64,000 nucleotides of DNA from Agrypnia vestita (GCA_016648135.1 JADDOH010011228.1:1-64000), one strand, 5' to 3'. Positions 45,534 through 56,892 are shown, counted from the first letter of the stretch. Notes: generated by a model from the letters alone, not told the origin. Numbers and translations are program-made.

Positions 45534-46830
45534 TTAGGTCCTTACATATGAAATTGGCGTTTTGCCGTACTGGCAAATTTGATCTCAAATATCTTCTCGT
45601 TGGTTAGGAATTCCATATCCAAATTTATACAGCTATTTACTCATGTATTTGTGTTTTGAAAATTATAATTCATTTGTTTTTTCCTCAATTGTTTTTTTCT
45701 TTGCGTCACTCAGATTACAAAATGAAAAACTTGAAATATCGCGTTATTTACGAGTACGAGTTCCACCGTGGCACCAGTGCTGCAGAAACGGCTCGAAGGA
45801 TTAATGATGTGTATGGCGACGGTGCCGCAAAAGAAAACACAGTGCGTTTTTGGTTCCAACGTTTTCGTTCTGGACCTTTTTTGGAAATTTCGACCTGCAG
45901 AACAAGCCCCGTGGACGGCCGGAGACCAAAGTTGATAATGAAGAATTGAAGGCTATTGTTGAAGCGGATCCATCGCAAACCACATCCGAGTTAGCTGCAG
46001 GCTGCGGTGTTAGTGATAAAACTGTTTTAATCCACTTGAAGCAAATTGATAAGGTGAAAAAGCTTGAAAGGTGGGTACCTTACGAATTGAGTGAAGCAAA
46101 TCAACAAACGCGCGTTGACTGCTGCGTTGCATTACTCAACCGGCACAATAATGACGGGATTTTAAATCGAATCATTACCTGTGATGAAAAGTGGATCCTG
46201 TACGATAATCGGAAGCGCTCATCGCAATGGCTGAACCCTGCCGAACCAGCCAAACCATGCCCCAAGCGAAAATTGACTCCAAAAAAGTTACTTGTGAGCG
46301 TTTGGTGGACTAGTGCTGGTGTCGTTCACTACAGCTTTCTTAAATCTGGCCAGACGATTACGGCAGATGTCTATTGACAGCAACTGCAAACCATGATGGA
46401 AAAGATAGCTGCTAAACAACCGAGGCTGGTTAATCGCTCTAGGCCACTGCTGCTTCATGATAACGCTAGACCACACACTGCACAACAGACGGCTACCAAA
46501 TTAGAGGAGCTTCAATTGGAATGTCTAAGACATCCACCGTACTCTCCGGACCTTGCCCCAACAGATTACCATTTTTTTCGAAATTTGGATAACTTCTTGC
46601 AAAGGAAAAAATTCAACTCCGATGGGGCAGTCCAAAACGCCTTCAAAGATTTTATTGATTCCCGTCCGAATGGTTTTTTTAGTAAAGGGATCGATGAACT
46701 ACCTATGAGAAGGCAAAAGTGCATAGATAGCAATGGTACATACTTTGATTAAATAAATATATTATAATAAAAAAAAATCGGCTTTATGTTTCTCCCATAC
46801 TAAACGCCAATTTCATATGTAAGGACCTAA
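45534..46830 (+). mobile_element. Mariner element, cecropia-type
   Basis: Perfect outer inverted repeats TTAGGTCCTTACATATGAAA and its complement at the right end, flanked by TA (45532-45533 and 46831-46832). 1297 bp, the normal full length. Carries a single transposase ORF with disabling changes (separate entry). Confidence 0.95.
45722..46752 (+). pseudogene. Mariner transposase, disabled
   Basis: Starts at ATG 45722 and ends at TAA 46752. It aligns by eye over the full ~340 residues typical of cecropia-subfamily mariner transposases. The N-terminal helix-turn-helix region includes GTSAAETARRINDVYG. Catalytic positions are visible: first Asp in TCDEKWILYDN, second in LLHDNARPHTA, third in YSPDLAPTDYHFF (the D,D,34D pattern). 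The linker motif WVPYEL is present. Two lesions break it. An extra 11 bp at about 45873-45883, between two GGA triplets, shifts the frame. A TGA at 46375-46377 replaces a sense codon after ADVY. The rest of the frame is intact, which implies a fairly young insertion. It is not expected to make active protein. Confidence 0.92.
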
Positions 46831-47091
46831 TATTCATATTGTGTAGTGATCACGTAAGTCAGCTCATAGACGTTGTAAACCCTAGGCCATCGTATAAAAT
46901 AACTTCCACACACGTTTCTCATATTTATAGCTTCATCTCTGTGAGACTTCTATTCTTCATCTTAATTAATTGATCATCCCTCTGGGGACAAAATCCAGAA
47001 ACTGTGTACTTAGAACATACCTACATATAAACATGTTATGATTTATGATATTTTATTCGTTTATTTATGGAATAGGTACATATCATCTAAA

Positions 47092-47452
47092 TATAATAAT
47101 TTCGTTGTCTGACGGTCCGTAACGTCCATTACTTCCTGGAATTAGGCTAGAATTAGAACTTTAGATAATTAGAGTGTGACACGCAATCAGCGCACGGTTC
47201 AAGCAACACGCAAGGCGTTCGCCTCCACCAAATTACACGGTCTTGACATTTTTATATTATTATTTTATACATTAAACTTTTACATTTCGGTTCCTAAGGA
47301 TTAAGTAGTTATTTACTTTATTTTTAAAAATCTTTAAAAAATTTGTAAATTTTTTTTTTTCGAGAAGTTACGAACGTTCCACGAGAGTACGAGGACAGGC
47401 AGGCAGACAGACGCATGGACGGACGGACAGAGAGACAACGAAATTATTATAA
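47092..47452. mobile_element. Helitron-related fragment with inverted ends
   Basis: Left TATAATAATTTCGTTGTCTG and right GAGACAACGAAATTATTATA are inverted copies. In between are the TGTGACACGCAATC block of family 2 and GGACGGACGGACAG repeats. May be two family 2 left ends in head-to-head orientation. Confidence 0.6.
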
Positions 47453-47495
47453 ATGGGATTTAGGTTTAAGCGAATAAAATCAATATAAAAAAAAC

Positions 47496-47828
47496 TAACC
47501 GATAAAAACCAAGTTTTTATTATACTCCCATTCTCATTGAATCAAATTGTGATGTGCCTACTGCACGCGTCGGGGTCATTACTAATTTGTATTGATTTCA
47601 ATTTGATAAAAACATTAAAATTTCGAAAAATCCAAAATTATACCTACTATAATTAATAAAAAATTTTAAACGAATTTTTTTTTGTTGGATCATTTTTATC
47701 GTCACCACGAGTCTGCCTGCAAAGTTTCAGCTCTATTGGATCACGGGAAAGGGTTGAAAATCGATCCAAAGTTTTTCCGGCAGGCAACAAACCGCAGACG
47801 CCACGAGTTAAAAGAAAGGGAGTAAAAA
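47496..47828. mobile_element. Interspersed repeat, copy B
   Basis: Same family as 1773-2348 and 53193-53508: TAACCGATAAAAACCAAGTT at the start, CCACGAGTCTGCCTGC inside, and AAAAGAAAGGGAGTAAAAAC at the end. Confidence 0.75.
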
Positions 47829-49860
47829 CAAATCGTTTTCAGCTTCAAAATCCGCAAATTATGATGTCTCGTGATTTTTCAGGGATTTTTAATTTTACTA
47901 GGAAATCTATAAGGTAGGTACAACAAACATAGATGAGACTATGGACGAAAGTCGCTGTTTCAGCTTTTTTCCAAACCGAAAAACGACAATATTTTATCTA
48001 TTTCATGTGGTTTATTATTACATTGAAGTGGCAATAGACGAATGCCACCTGTCGTCAGAGTTCCCACAGGAAAACTGTCAACAAAACCGACCGCAGATAT
48101 AAACAAAACGAAAGGTAACTAATGCGGTCGGTTTAATATTTCCCAGCGCGGAAAAAAGCGACGTCGTCGAAGGCAATTTTGAAATAATTAATAAATTCAG
48201 AAGAAAAATAATTCAATAGTATGCCTATTTTTTTTGTTTACAAAATATCTAATAAAATGCAATTTTTTAGCTGTCATCAGCGCCTATAAACGTTTGAGTT
48301 TGGCAAAGTATAGATAGGTATGTACATTATTTATAAAATTTTATTGGCTGCTGCGCGACGTACTGTTGGTATTTATTACTACTAGAATTTCTAAAAATGA
48401 AATATAAATGACTTTTTTTTATAATAGTATTCAGATTTTAAAAGGTAGGTGAAAAAAAATGTCGCGATATTGAAAATAATACCTATTGACCAATTTCTTA
48501 TATATTTATTTTGTTTCAGTATTTTTATTTCTGATAAATTGAGTAAAATTACCAAAAAAGATTTTGGTTCAAGCGCATCGAGTAATGCATTTTTTCCATT
48601 GCCAGCTTCAAAAAATAATCAATCGTATGTTTTTTTAAGTAACGAGGTGTACGGATTACTTTAAAATACATTTAGATATTATTTAATGTGTAGAAATATT
48701 AAATATACATTATTTAACATTCGAGTAAATTCAAGCTAGATGTTTATTTTCTTACGTCAATTTTATATTTTCTGCGGGAAATTATTTTTCTGACGTTTAA
48801 TTTTTAGATTAGAATATAGATTTGGTTGGAAATGTGTCAAACTCGAACGCATACGCGAAGACGTACCATCTATATTATGATTGATGCAAAAACGCAGTAT
48901 GCAGTGCGTTGTTTTGACATTATCAGTTTCATAAAATAACTAAATCGTATGAAAAGCAGCAGGACATAGAGATAGTTAATCGCAGATAATAATAGTCGCG
49001 CAGTGGCCACTATCGTAGTATAGTATAGCCGTTAGCCAATTGCATACACCAATGGTCGCGTACCGGGTACCGCTAGTATAAAATGATTGCATATAGAATA
49101 TAGATGCATATATGAACATTTATGTACAATACTTGAACAGTACACAGGTCAGGTATAATATTCGAATTTTAAAGGACTAGCTGTAAGAGTCGGTGCACAG
49201 AGGTCCTCTTTATATTTAGCACAATACATTATTTGAGTGAATGACTCAGCGTTGACTGTGCAGCGACATTCGGAGGTACTTGGAGACAAGCGTTTGCACC
49301 TCTGGCATAATATAAACGATTAATAATATCACGTCAATGAACAAACGTGTTCTGACATTTAAGACTTCCGAGTTGTTGCACATTCCTCGCACGGAGCGAA
49401 ACCGATACAGAGTAAACAGATAATAATTTATACATGGCGTGAGATCTGCCAGTAGATACTGCGCTCTTGTCGAATACACCAACGTCGAAGGAAAGTGTCT
49501 CGTCTCGTGACTTGGATATCCCATCACCAGCACACGTCACAACTGGTGTATTGGGCCGGGTCGGTATTTCACCCGAAGCGGCGGACTTCTCGGGACGGTG
49601 AACCAGATGTAAACATTCGTAGCCTACACATTATACACAACAATAAAATCCTAAACGAAAAAAACTGGTTTGGCGCCCGACCTGTGAATAATTGATCCGC
49701 ACCATATCGGTTCTGCCAGGAGTACCTAACATTTTTTTATAAATGTATGTAGCACTAAATCCGAAATGCAAAGTGCGTGTGCCAACATAACGTTAACAAT
49801 TTTTTCTCCGAAACGAGAATTCTAGTAAGCGCTAAGTAAACTGAACCAAGTAAAAAATTA
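47829..49860. other. Intronic DNA, mostly featureless
   Basis: Apart from the inverted Runt-like site pair at 48085-48133, no exon or repeat family recognised. The opposing ORFs at 49246-49695 have no domain features. Confidence 0.45.
48085..48133. promoter_or_regulatory. Inverted pair of Runt-like sites
   Basis: AACCGACCGCA at 48085-48095 and its exact inverse TGCGGTCGGTT at 48123-48133 are separated by 27 bases. Each includes the Runx/Runt core TGCGGT. Regulatory meaning is inferred. Confidence 0.3.
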
Positions 49861-50088
49861 TCTCAGGTTTTCACGGCGGTTCAGAATCTAGTGTGTAGTT
49901 TTCTGGGATATTCTGCCGTGCATATGTGACCTCTCTGGCCGAAGTTTCATTGTATTGCAGGGTTTCATTGCATTGCAGCCATTGCAGGGTCCATCATCAG
50001 GGCTGATAAACCCTGCAATGGGATCCGAAACGTCAGCCAGAGAGGTCACATATACACGTCAGAATATCCCAGAAAACTATACACACAA
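49861..50088. repeat. GAAACGTCGG palindrome family, full copy
   Basis: Left arm TCTCAGGTTTTCACGGCGGT...CCATCATCAGGG and right arm GATCCGAAACGTCAGCC...CCCAGAAAACTATACACAC are inverted copies. Contains a small local CATTGCAG stutter near the centre. Confidence 0.8.
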
Positions 50089-50851
50089 TGAACCAAGTAA
50101 AATTCCTGATGAGCGATATATTCCACATAAGCTTTTCACGTTGAATAATTATGTATTAATAATAATTATTATGCCTAAATAATTCTATTTGATAGACCAT
50201 TACGTAATTTTACTTATCTAACGTATGGAAATAAAATATGATTGAGTTATGGCCTATTTGTTTCAAACAACTATATGGGTAATCGAGGTTACGCATTATT
50301 CCATGTCTCAAAATGCTGAACGGATGTGATGAATAGGCACACCGTAACGCGTAGTGTGTGATCGTATTGATGTATTTAATGGCAGTGTTAAAGGCATAAG
50401 ACAGAGAATCGATTCAATACAAGGTACTTACCTCATAAATCTGTCGCGCAATAATTACAATTTTTATTTTTTATTTTACTCGTTCACCTAAGACACGCTT
50501 TGTCTTTTGAGTGCATTATCAAATAAATTATACAAGCAGAATTAAAACAAGCGTTTTATTTCGATACATGTGATTACGGAGTTCTACAAACTTACCTCGG
50601 AAATAGTAAATGTTTAGGCGTTTATACACATACACATATTTTCTTTATTGGTTTGAGATGTTTGAACGAGTAGCAATCTATGGCGCCCCTGGCGACGATA
50701 CGCAAAACTACAGCTGTCAAGTCGGGGCGGCAGATTCGCTTTTGGTGGACACGGGAGATACGGTTCTATTCTGATCTAAACGGATTAATCCAATCGGAAA
50801 CTATTAAAACATCTCCAACAGCAAAGAAAAGTGACAAACAAGACAAGGAAT
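50089..50851. other. Intronic DNA, nothing firm
   Basis: No repeat or exon recognised before the candidate exon. The last ~170 bp (from 50680) are GC-richer and could be leader or promoter of it. Confidence 0.35.
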
Positions 50852-50906
50852 ATGGCGGACGGAAGATTTATTACACGGAGACAGGCGGCCCACCAGTTGA
50901 TTAAAG
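50852..50906 (+). CDS. Speculative first exon, unknown protein
   Basis: ATG at 50852 opens MADGRFITRRQAAHQLIK and runs into a consensus donor AAAG|GTAAGT at 50907. An in-frame start plus a strong donor looks like an initial coding exon, but no downstream exon was found and no family is recognised. It could belong to a transposon or to a gene nested in the intron on the opposite strand. Treat as a lead only. Confidence 0.2.
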
Positions 50907-51112
50907 GTAAGTCGTAGATTTTCTACTTGGATCGAACTAAATTTTAAATCAATAAAGAACAGATCAAAAAACCACAGAGCTATCGAAGTACGAAAATAGA
51001 CGGCGTAAACAGTAAATATTCTATGGTTTTTGAGTCGCCAAGCCAGCAATGTCGTAAACCCATAAACGATTTGAAATTTTTGCGATAAACTCTAAGAGAA
51101 CTAATTAACTAA

Positions 51113-51640
51113 CTAACTATCCATTTCCCCGCAGGGGTAGGCAGAGAGGATTGAATGCCACACTCTTCTATCCTGGCAAACCACTTTTGCTTCGGCCACA
51201 TTCATACATCTTCTCATACAAGTTCTACGGTTGTTGCGGCTTTTAACGGGGCCATCCTCAAACACTTGTTGTATCTGATCGTGCCAGGTCTTTCGCGGAC
51301 GCCCTCTATTTCTGTTGCCTTCAACACTCGCCTCATATATTTTCTTAACCATCCTTTCCTCGTTCATGCGTTCCACATTACCAAACCAACTCAGCACTCC
51401 TTTCTTTAATCTAACTACCACACCACAGCCAGTATTGCATTCACGTCTAATTTGTTCATTCCTTACTCTATCGACCAAAGATTTTCCACACAAGCGTCTT
51501 GGTGACTGCATTTCTACCGCATTCAGTCTACTTTCATTTCTCTTTTGCCAATTCCAGGCTTCACTTCCATACATTAGGGTTGGCACTAGAACGCCATTAT
51601 GTGCCGCTAATCTTGTTTCCTTTGACAGATTCTCTCCAAG
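51113..51640 (-). mobile_element. LINE 3' end with reverse-transcriptase C-terminus
   Basis: - strand frame of about 157-170 residues: PTLMYGSEAWNWQKR, RLNAVEMQSPRRLCGKS, VLSWFGNVERMNEERM, KKIYEASVEGNRNRGRPRKT, CMRRCMNVAEAKVVCQDRRV, ILSAYP. It ends with a stop and a TTAG-repeat tail (about 51095-51115). This is the conserved tail of insect endonuclease/reverse-transcriptase retrotransposons. 5'-truncated. Long open frame suggests fairly recent insertion. Same family as 636-848. Confidence 0.88.
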
Positions 51641-52690
51641 AGGTTGTAGCTAAATCCGTGCCTGCAACAGTGTCCTGACAAAAATTTGTCTCATCATAAA
51701 TTTTTTCGTGTTTTACAAAGCTGATGCATAAAGGAAACGTAAAATTTTCCGTTGAAGACATGAATTGAATATTTTTACTTATTGATCGGATTTTAAATAA
51801 TACTTTTGGTGCGCTCTATCGTCAATCAATCCAGTGTCGCGTGTACGTGTTGTAATTTTTTGTTTATAGTATTTTGTACGCAAAGTGTAATGACGCAATT
51901 CACACAGATAATAAAATAATAAACATTGATAAACGAATTTAAATATTAACCAATAATCTGTTTTTTTTTTGACGCCATAATTTTTACATTGACAATTGAA
52001 TGAAATGCTGTTTAAATAGTCGTAATACGTCTTAGTTTGTTTGATCCTGCACATCATCAGCGATACGCATACCGCAGTTATCGTACTCCTGTAATATAAT
52101 AATTTATTATTAAATTATACGACATATGTACATGGTAGGCGCCGCATATTAAAAAATATTCGCTACAGTTTCAAAAATATATTACGATACTTAAAAAAAA
52201 TGCTGAAATTTTAATGAGCACTAGTTTATTTCGGGCACTAAATCTAGTAACAAAAAAAAGTAATACCTAGGAAAACAGTCTGACACTAATGCGCAAACTG
52301 CATAAATTATATTTACTGGTACAAAAAACAATTTATGTGCACCTAATCTAATGCGTATTCTGTCTGTATGCGAAATACAGACCATCGAACTGAATATTCG
52401 AGTACATGTATAAAAAAATTATCTAGAATTATTATCAGGCATAGGTTAGTTAAAAGATTTCACGAAGTATTCAAACGAAATGGAAAATTATTTTCTTTTG
52501 TTTTGGTATCATTAAACAATTGATACCTAAGCATCCGTCAAATATGACCAATTTTTTTTTTGTCACGTACGATAAATATTTACCGTTCATTATTTGGTAT
52601 TTTTTCAGAGATTAAATAGATTTTTGTCGTAAGATTATCATCTATTTGGCGCTTATTAAAATACTATCCTTTGCAAAACAGCGATCAAAC
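51641..52690. other. Intronic AT-rich DNA
   Basis: No feature recognised. The 92-residue - strand ORF at 51779-52057 is compositionally biased and has no family features. Confidence 0.45.
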
Positions 52691-52919
52691 ATACTAATTT
52701 CGTTGCCTTTCCGTCTGTCTGTCCGTCCGTAACTTCGTGTAACGTCCGTTATTTCGTTCGAATTCACAGCTAAAAAAACAAATTAAATCTCGGGCCAGCA
52801 AATCCGAACCGCTGCCTCTCCGTGGACCGTCAAAAAGATGCAATAAATATATATTAGGGCTCAGCAGAGACGCGAACCAATGTTCCGTCATTTTTGACTA
52901 GTTTCTTGTAGACAGCTAG
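52691..52919 (+). mobile_element. Non-autonomous Helitron-like element (family 2)
   Basis: ACTAATTTCGTTGCC...CCGTCCGTAACTTCGTGTAA at the left; TTCCGTCATTTTTGACTAG near the right, then GTAGACAGCTAG and T. The terminal CTAGTTTCTTG is duplicated (52908 and 52926 regions), as if one end was reused. Confidence 0.6.
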
Positions 52920-53192
52920 TTTCTTGCTCGAGGAGCGTTGCAATAAAAATATTCTACGATGCCTCCGAGCTCAGTGACTATGATCCTTCGACCAATTGTT
53001 GCAAATATAAAATGTAGGAAGGAGTCATGTTCTTCTGTAATGACGCATTTTTGCCTCGTTTCACTTTCCCCGGTCGTTGAGCCATCCTCTGACATTCTCT
53101 CCTGGTTCGTAACCATCTAGCGACATAGAAACCGACTATGCTACAAATAGTGATTTACAGTGACCTACATCACCTCCTAATTTGTGTAAACT

Positions 53193-53508
53193 AACCCATA
53201 AAAACCAAGTTTTTATACACTCTCTTTCTCATTGAATCAGGTTTCGTGCCTACTGCACGCGTCGGGGTCATTACTCATTTGTATTGATTCCAATGTGAAA
53301 AACCCATTAAAATTTCGAAAAATCCAAAATTATACTATAATTATTAATTTTTTGACGAAAATTTGTTAGATCATTTTTACCGTCGCCACGAGTCTGCCTG
53401 CAATGTTTCAGCTCGATTGGATAACGGGAAAAGGGTTAAAAATCGATCCAAAGTTTTTCCGGCAGACAACAAACCGGAGACGCTACTAGTTAAAAGAAAG
53501 GGAGATAA
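53193..53508. mobile_element. Interspersed repeat, copy C
   Basis: Cleanest copy of the family at 1773-2348 and 47496-47828. AACCCATAAAAACCAAGTTT at the start; AAAGAAAGGGAGATAAAG at the end, inverted relative to the start. Confidence 0.75.
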
Positions 53509-54107
53509 AGAGCTAACGTTTGTAAGTTAGGATGTAGGAGGTAATCTCCGAAACTACTCATCTGATTTCAAAAATTCTTTCACAATGGACTTTCAAAGGC
53601 TATATATTACCCCATTAAAAAAAAGGGCTTCCCTCGGTGACCTATTTTACTTGCATCTAAAGTCGACGAATGGTCGAGCGATGCGTTTTTTACGAGCGCT
53701 GCCTTAACGGTAAGAGATATTTAAATACTTTCTATAGTTGAAGTTATAGAGAAATTGTAGAACTCAAAAAGTTCTATAAAGAAGTCCGCGATGACATATA
53801 TCTATATTTATTTATTTATTTAGAGTATTCACAAGCTCTCAGTACAATAAAAAAAAAAAACAATCTTGAAATATTCTACTGGAGCTCAATTAAGAACGAC
53901 TCTATATATCAATATAATTTCAGATCTTCAACGCTAATCTAACCAATTATATAAGCAATAAAACAAGAGAAAAGTGAAATAAACAAAGCATGAAAAACAA
54001 TTATGAAGTACATCATTGTTAAGGTTAATACAAAAATTGATAAAATATGACTAAAAGTTACTAAAAATGTACGCGTGCGAAGTTGCGCGGGTAAACTAAT
54101 ATACGTA
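53509..54107. other. Intronic DNA, nothing recognised
   Basis: No exon or repeat family seen. Confidence 0.5.
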
Positions 54108-54628
54108 CAGGGTTATTTGGAAAACATTAATAATCTCGCAGGACTATATTCGTGCCTTGATTATGAGTCGAAAATGTTCAAGCTATTATAACCTAATACC
54201 AAGAGTTAAGGAGATATGCAACATCAAAGTTTGCATTTTTTTTTCAATATTTCTGACTTATTTTTTGTAAAACGTTTACTATCATTACAGTAACTTATAT
54301 CGAATATGAAAAATTCATTCCCTTTAATACAAGTCAAATAAAAAAATAAAAACCTTCGAATTCCAATTGGAATTTGTTCAGGGTTTTTATCATTTTATTT
54401 AACTTGTATTGAAACGAATGAATTTTTTGTAATCGATATGAGTTACTGTAATGATAGTCCAACGTTTTACAAAAAATAAGTCAGAAATATTGAAAAAAAA
54501 TGCAAACTTTGATGTCGCATATCTCCTTAACTATTGATATTAGGTCAAAATAGCTTGAACATTTTCGACTCATAATCACGGCAGGAATATAGTCCCGCGA
54601 GTTTATTAATGTTTTCCAAATAACCCTG
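54108..54628. mobile_element. Palindromic TA-type MITE, best copy
   Basis: CAGGGTTATTTGGAAAACAT and its complement at the other end, flanked by TA (54106-54107 and 54629-54630). The whole 521 bp folds on itself: GTTTGCATTTTTTTTTC, TTACTGTAATGATAG and CTTGAACATTTTCGACTCAT each occur in both arms. Non-coding. Related copies are at 1-43, 13952-14405, 19484-19655 and 19671-20198. Confidence 0.85.
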
Positions 54629-56650
54629 TATAACCTATAAAATCAGAATGTGCATTATATGTTCATTTAATTTACGAAAATGACGTAGATTAACGTAAAT
54701 ATATTCATGTGAAATCACTTATCACTAGATTCTTGATTACATGCGAGTGTATAATTTGTTCTGAATAGAATACTTATCGTCAAGTTACCGATACCAGGAT
54801 ACACGTGGCACGCGAGGATGGTCGAAACGGAACATGCATAATTCCTTTGTAAGGAAGTAAGATAGCCATCAGAAATTAAAAGGAGACTTGATAGAGGGGA
54901 AATATTACGGTTTTATAAAAAAAAATGTGCTGTTTTTTTATAATTCTGTATTGATATATTAATTAGTGTATCATAATTCTTATGAATTCAATACGTAGAA
55001 ATTGTAAAATAATAGGCATCAATAAATTTACTGTACAAAATATGATAAGTAGAAATAAAATATTATGGACAAGAACTTTAGTTATTTATTTTATTATAGA
55101 TATTTTGTTAGCGATGTAGAAAATTAAAACGTTTTATTATGAATTCACAATATGTATTATTTATCAACATTTCTCCGCGTAAAAACATCTTAAAACAAAT
55201 TTTAGTAAGATCGTATTTATTTGTATTTGAGATTGAATTGTTTCACTTAATTATGAAATTCTAGATACACATATTTTCTACGAAATTTTGATTTCTCTGA
55301 TATTACTACAAATACCAAATGGTTATATTTACAGATTAATTTTTAACTAAATACACTGATAAGTTAACATTTATTTAGATATGGAGTGAAATATTGAAAT
55401 TATTTATCTTAGATGTTACATTTAAGGAGAGGCGAAGATCTATTTTTTTCCTCTTTTAGACTCTTGGTATTTTTAATGATGTGTGCATTCCTATAATTAC
55501 ATTATAATTCTGCGTAACGGATATCATAACAAAAATGTGAAAAACCAGGTCCCTTTTGACAATAAATGTAAATTTGTTACATTTTTAATTAACATTAGTT
55601 CTTAGTTATTCAGCACATATATATTTATTTTTTTGTTTTTGTCGAAGTCCATAAGTTCATTATATACATTGCATATTAATCCTATATACATTGCATCCGT
55701 GAAGGGACCATTGGCCCCCAAACATGTTGATAATTCAATAAATAGTGATTTTATACGGCGTTTTCTTTTTATTTATAACAAAAATATAATTTTTAGATTA
55801 AACTTGGTTTTACCGAATGGTATTACTTTCAGCTGAATTGCAATCATGGTCCAAACATGATTAATACCATGAAAAATATAATGAATATCTTTAAAATAAA
55901 AAGACAATGTATGTATGCTGGATTACTAATGTTTTATATATTTATTTATAATATACAATAATATCTTTTGGATCTAAAATCATTCACTGTTAGTTCAAGA
56001 TACCTTTATACGATCCCTACTTTTGTTTATTTTTAAACCTGTGTCGAAAAGTAGATTGTTAATAAATTATTTTCCTTTAAATAAACATATAGCAATTGTT
56101 TAATAGATAAATGAGCCCAATTTTTCAGTAACCAGTCATGATAAATAAACAAATAGCAATATATGCATTAATCGGATGAGTACAAAGCCTTAAATCAAAA
56201 TAAACAATTTTCAATTCCAATAGCGATAATTCTTAATAAGTATTTATGATTTTATATTATCTAACAATAATTTATATTGCTTTGTAGAATGAAAAGCGAT
56301 CCCGGATATTTCGTGGAGGTACAATGATGTACACATTGAATAAACTTAATTGTCATGGTCACTGAAAAATTATGTTTCCTTAGTTACTGCAGGTCTTCTC
56401 TAGCGTACGAAAATCAGTGAATAAAATGATTCAGACAAATTAATCATGTATTAAAAAAAGTTTGATTACTGAGGTAATTATAAATAAACAAATGGTTCAC
56501 ACTATTCATAGTGCATTATTATTGCCAACAGCAAAATTATTTTGGTAATAATAAAATGACAGGATAATCTTGATAAATTTGTTGCAATTTGAAAACAAAT
56601 TAAAGTTTGAAATATTCTTAGATACAAAAAATAAATAAATTTATATTTAC
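54629..56650. other. 5' end of the giant intron, AT-rich
   Basis: AT-rich and free of recognised repeats, unlike most of the intron. First-intron sequence next to a promoter often carries regulatory elements, but no specific site is claimed. Confidence 0.4.
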
Positions 56651-56702
56651 CAATGAGTGAGATGCACGCTGCAGTGAACAATATTAAAATTTGGCAGGCC
56701 AT
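56651..56702 (-). CDS. Chitin-binding protein, signal-peptide exon
   Basis: First coding exon of the gene whose main exon is 15780-17728. ATG at 56702 (context ACAATCATGG) opens MACQILILFTAACISLI plus the first base of a Gly codon, then the donor G|GTAAAT. Joined to GT at the start of the main exon, the protein continues GISAATLEGPDC, directly into the first CBM14 unit. Residues 4-19 form a hydrophobic core, and cleavage fits after Ala21 or Ala22. The combined coding length is a whole number of codons (666 residues plus stop). The link over 39 kb is inferred from phase and signal-peptide continuity, not from a transcript. Confidence 0.75.
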
Positions 56703-56862
56703 GATTGTTGTTTTCTCTGGTCAACGGAAACCAAAGCACTTTTTTTTAAAGATTGTCAAAATATTTACACTTTATACTGAATCACGTTTTGAAAAGTTCA
56801 ATGCGACTCCGATAGCTTTTGTCTTCAGAATGTCCAAATCGTTCGAAGCTCGAATATGAACT
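56703..56862 (-). other. Inferred 5' UTR of the chitin-binding gene
   Basis: About 160 bases between the proposed start site (A at 56862) and the ATG. No upstream ATG-initiated frame of note was checked in detail. The + strand ORF across it is coincidental. Confidence 0.5.
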
Positions 56863-56892
56863 GTCCGTTTTTACAAAATTACTGTTTATATA
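56859..56892 (-). promoter_or_regulatory. TATA box and initiator of the chitin-binding gene
   Basis: On the - strand TATATAAA (56892-56885) is followed 30 bases downstream by an insect-type initiator ACAGTT with the A at 56862. Spacing is right for a focused TATA promoter, common in developmentally timed cuticle genes (established for insects; inference for this gene). Confidence 0.55.

Larger units (their letters stand above)
45229..46972. mobile_element. Inverted-repeat element split by a mariner
   Basis: Left arm 45229-45352 (AGACTCACAGAGACGAAGCT, ATGAGAAACGTATGTGGAAG, GCGATGGCCCAGG) is an imperfect inverted copy of right arm 46848-46972. Once the mariner at 45534-46830 is set aside, the original foldback was about 450 bp. 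So the foldback is older than the mariner. Confidence 0.75.
17729..56650 (-). other. Inferred 38.9-kb intron of the chitin-binding gene
   Basis: Bounded on the - strand by G|GTAAAT (56650-56645) and GATTACAG (17730-17729). It joins a phase-1 donor to an acceptor that supplies the missing two bases of a Gly codon. It is filled with nested transposons, plus several GC-rich low-repeat islands that could be enhancers. Extra small exons in between cannot be excluded by eye, but the signal peptide reads smoothly across the join, which argues against them. Confidence 0.7.

Noticed and set aside
45748..45983. - strand ORFs over the mariner
   Set aside because: Antisense shadows of the transposase.
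49246..49695. Opposing ORFs of 66-95 codons
   Set aside because: No domain, splice or repeat support; overlapping frames on both strands.
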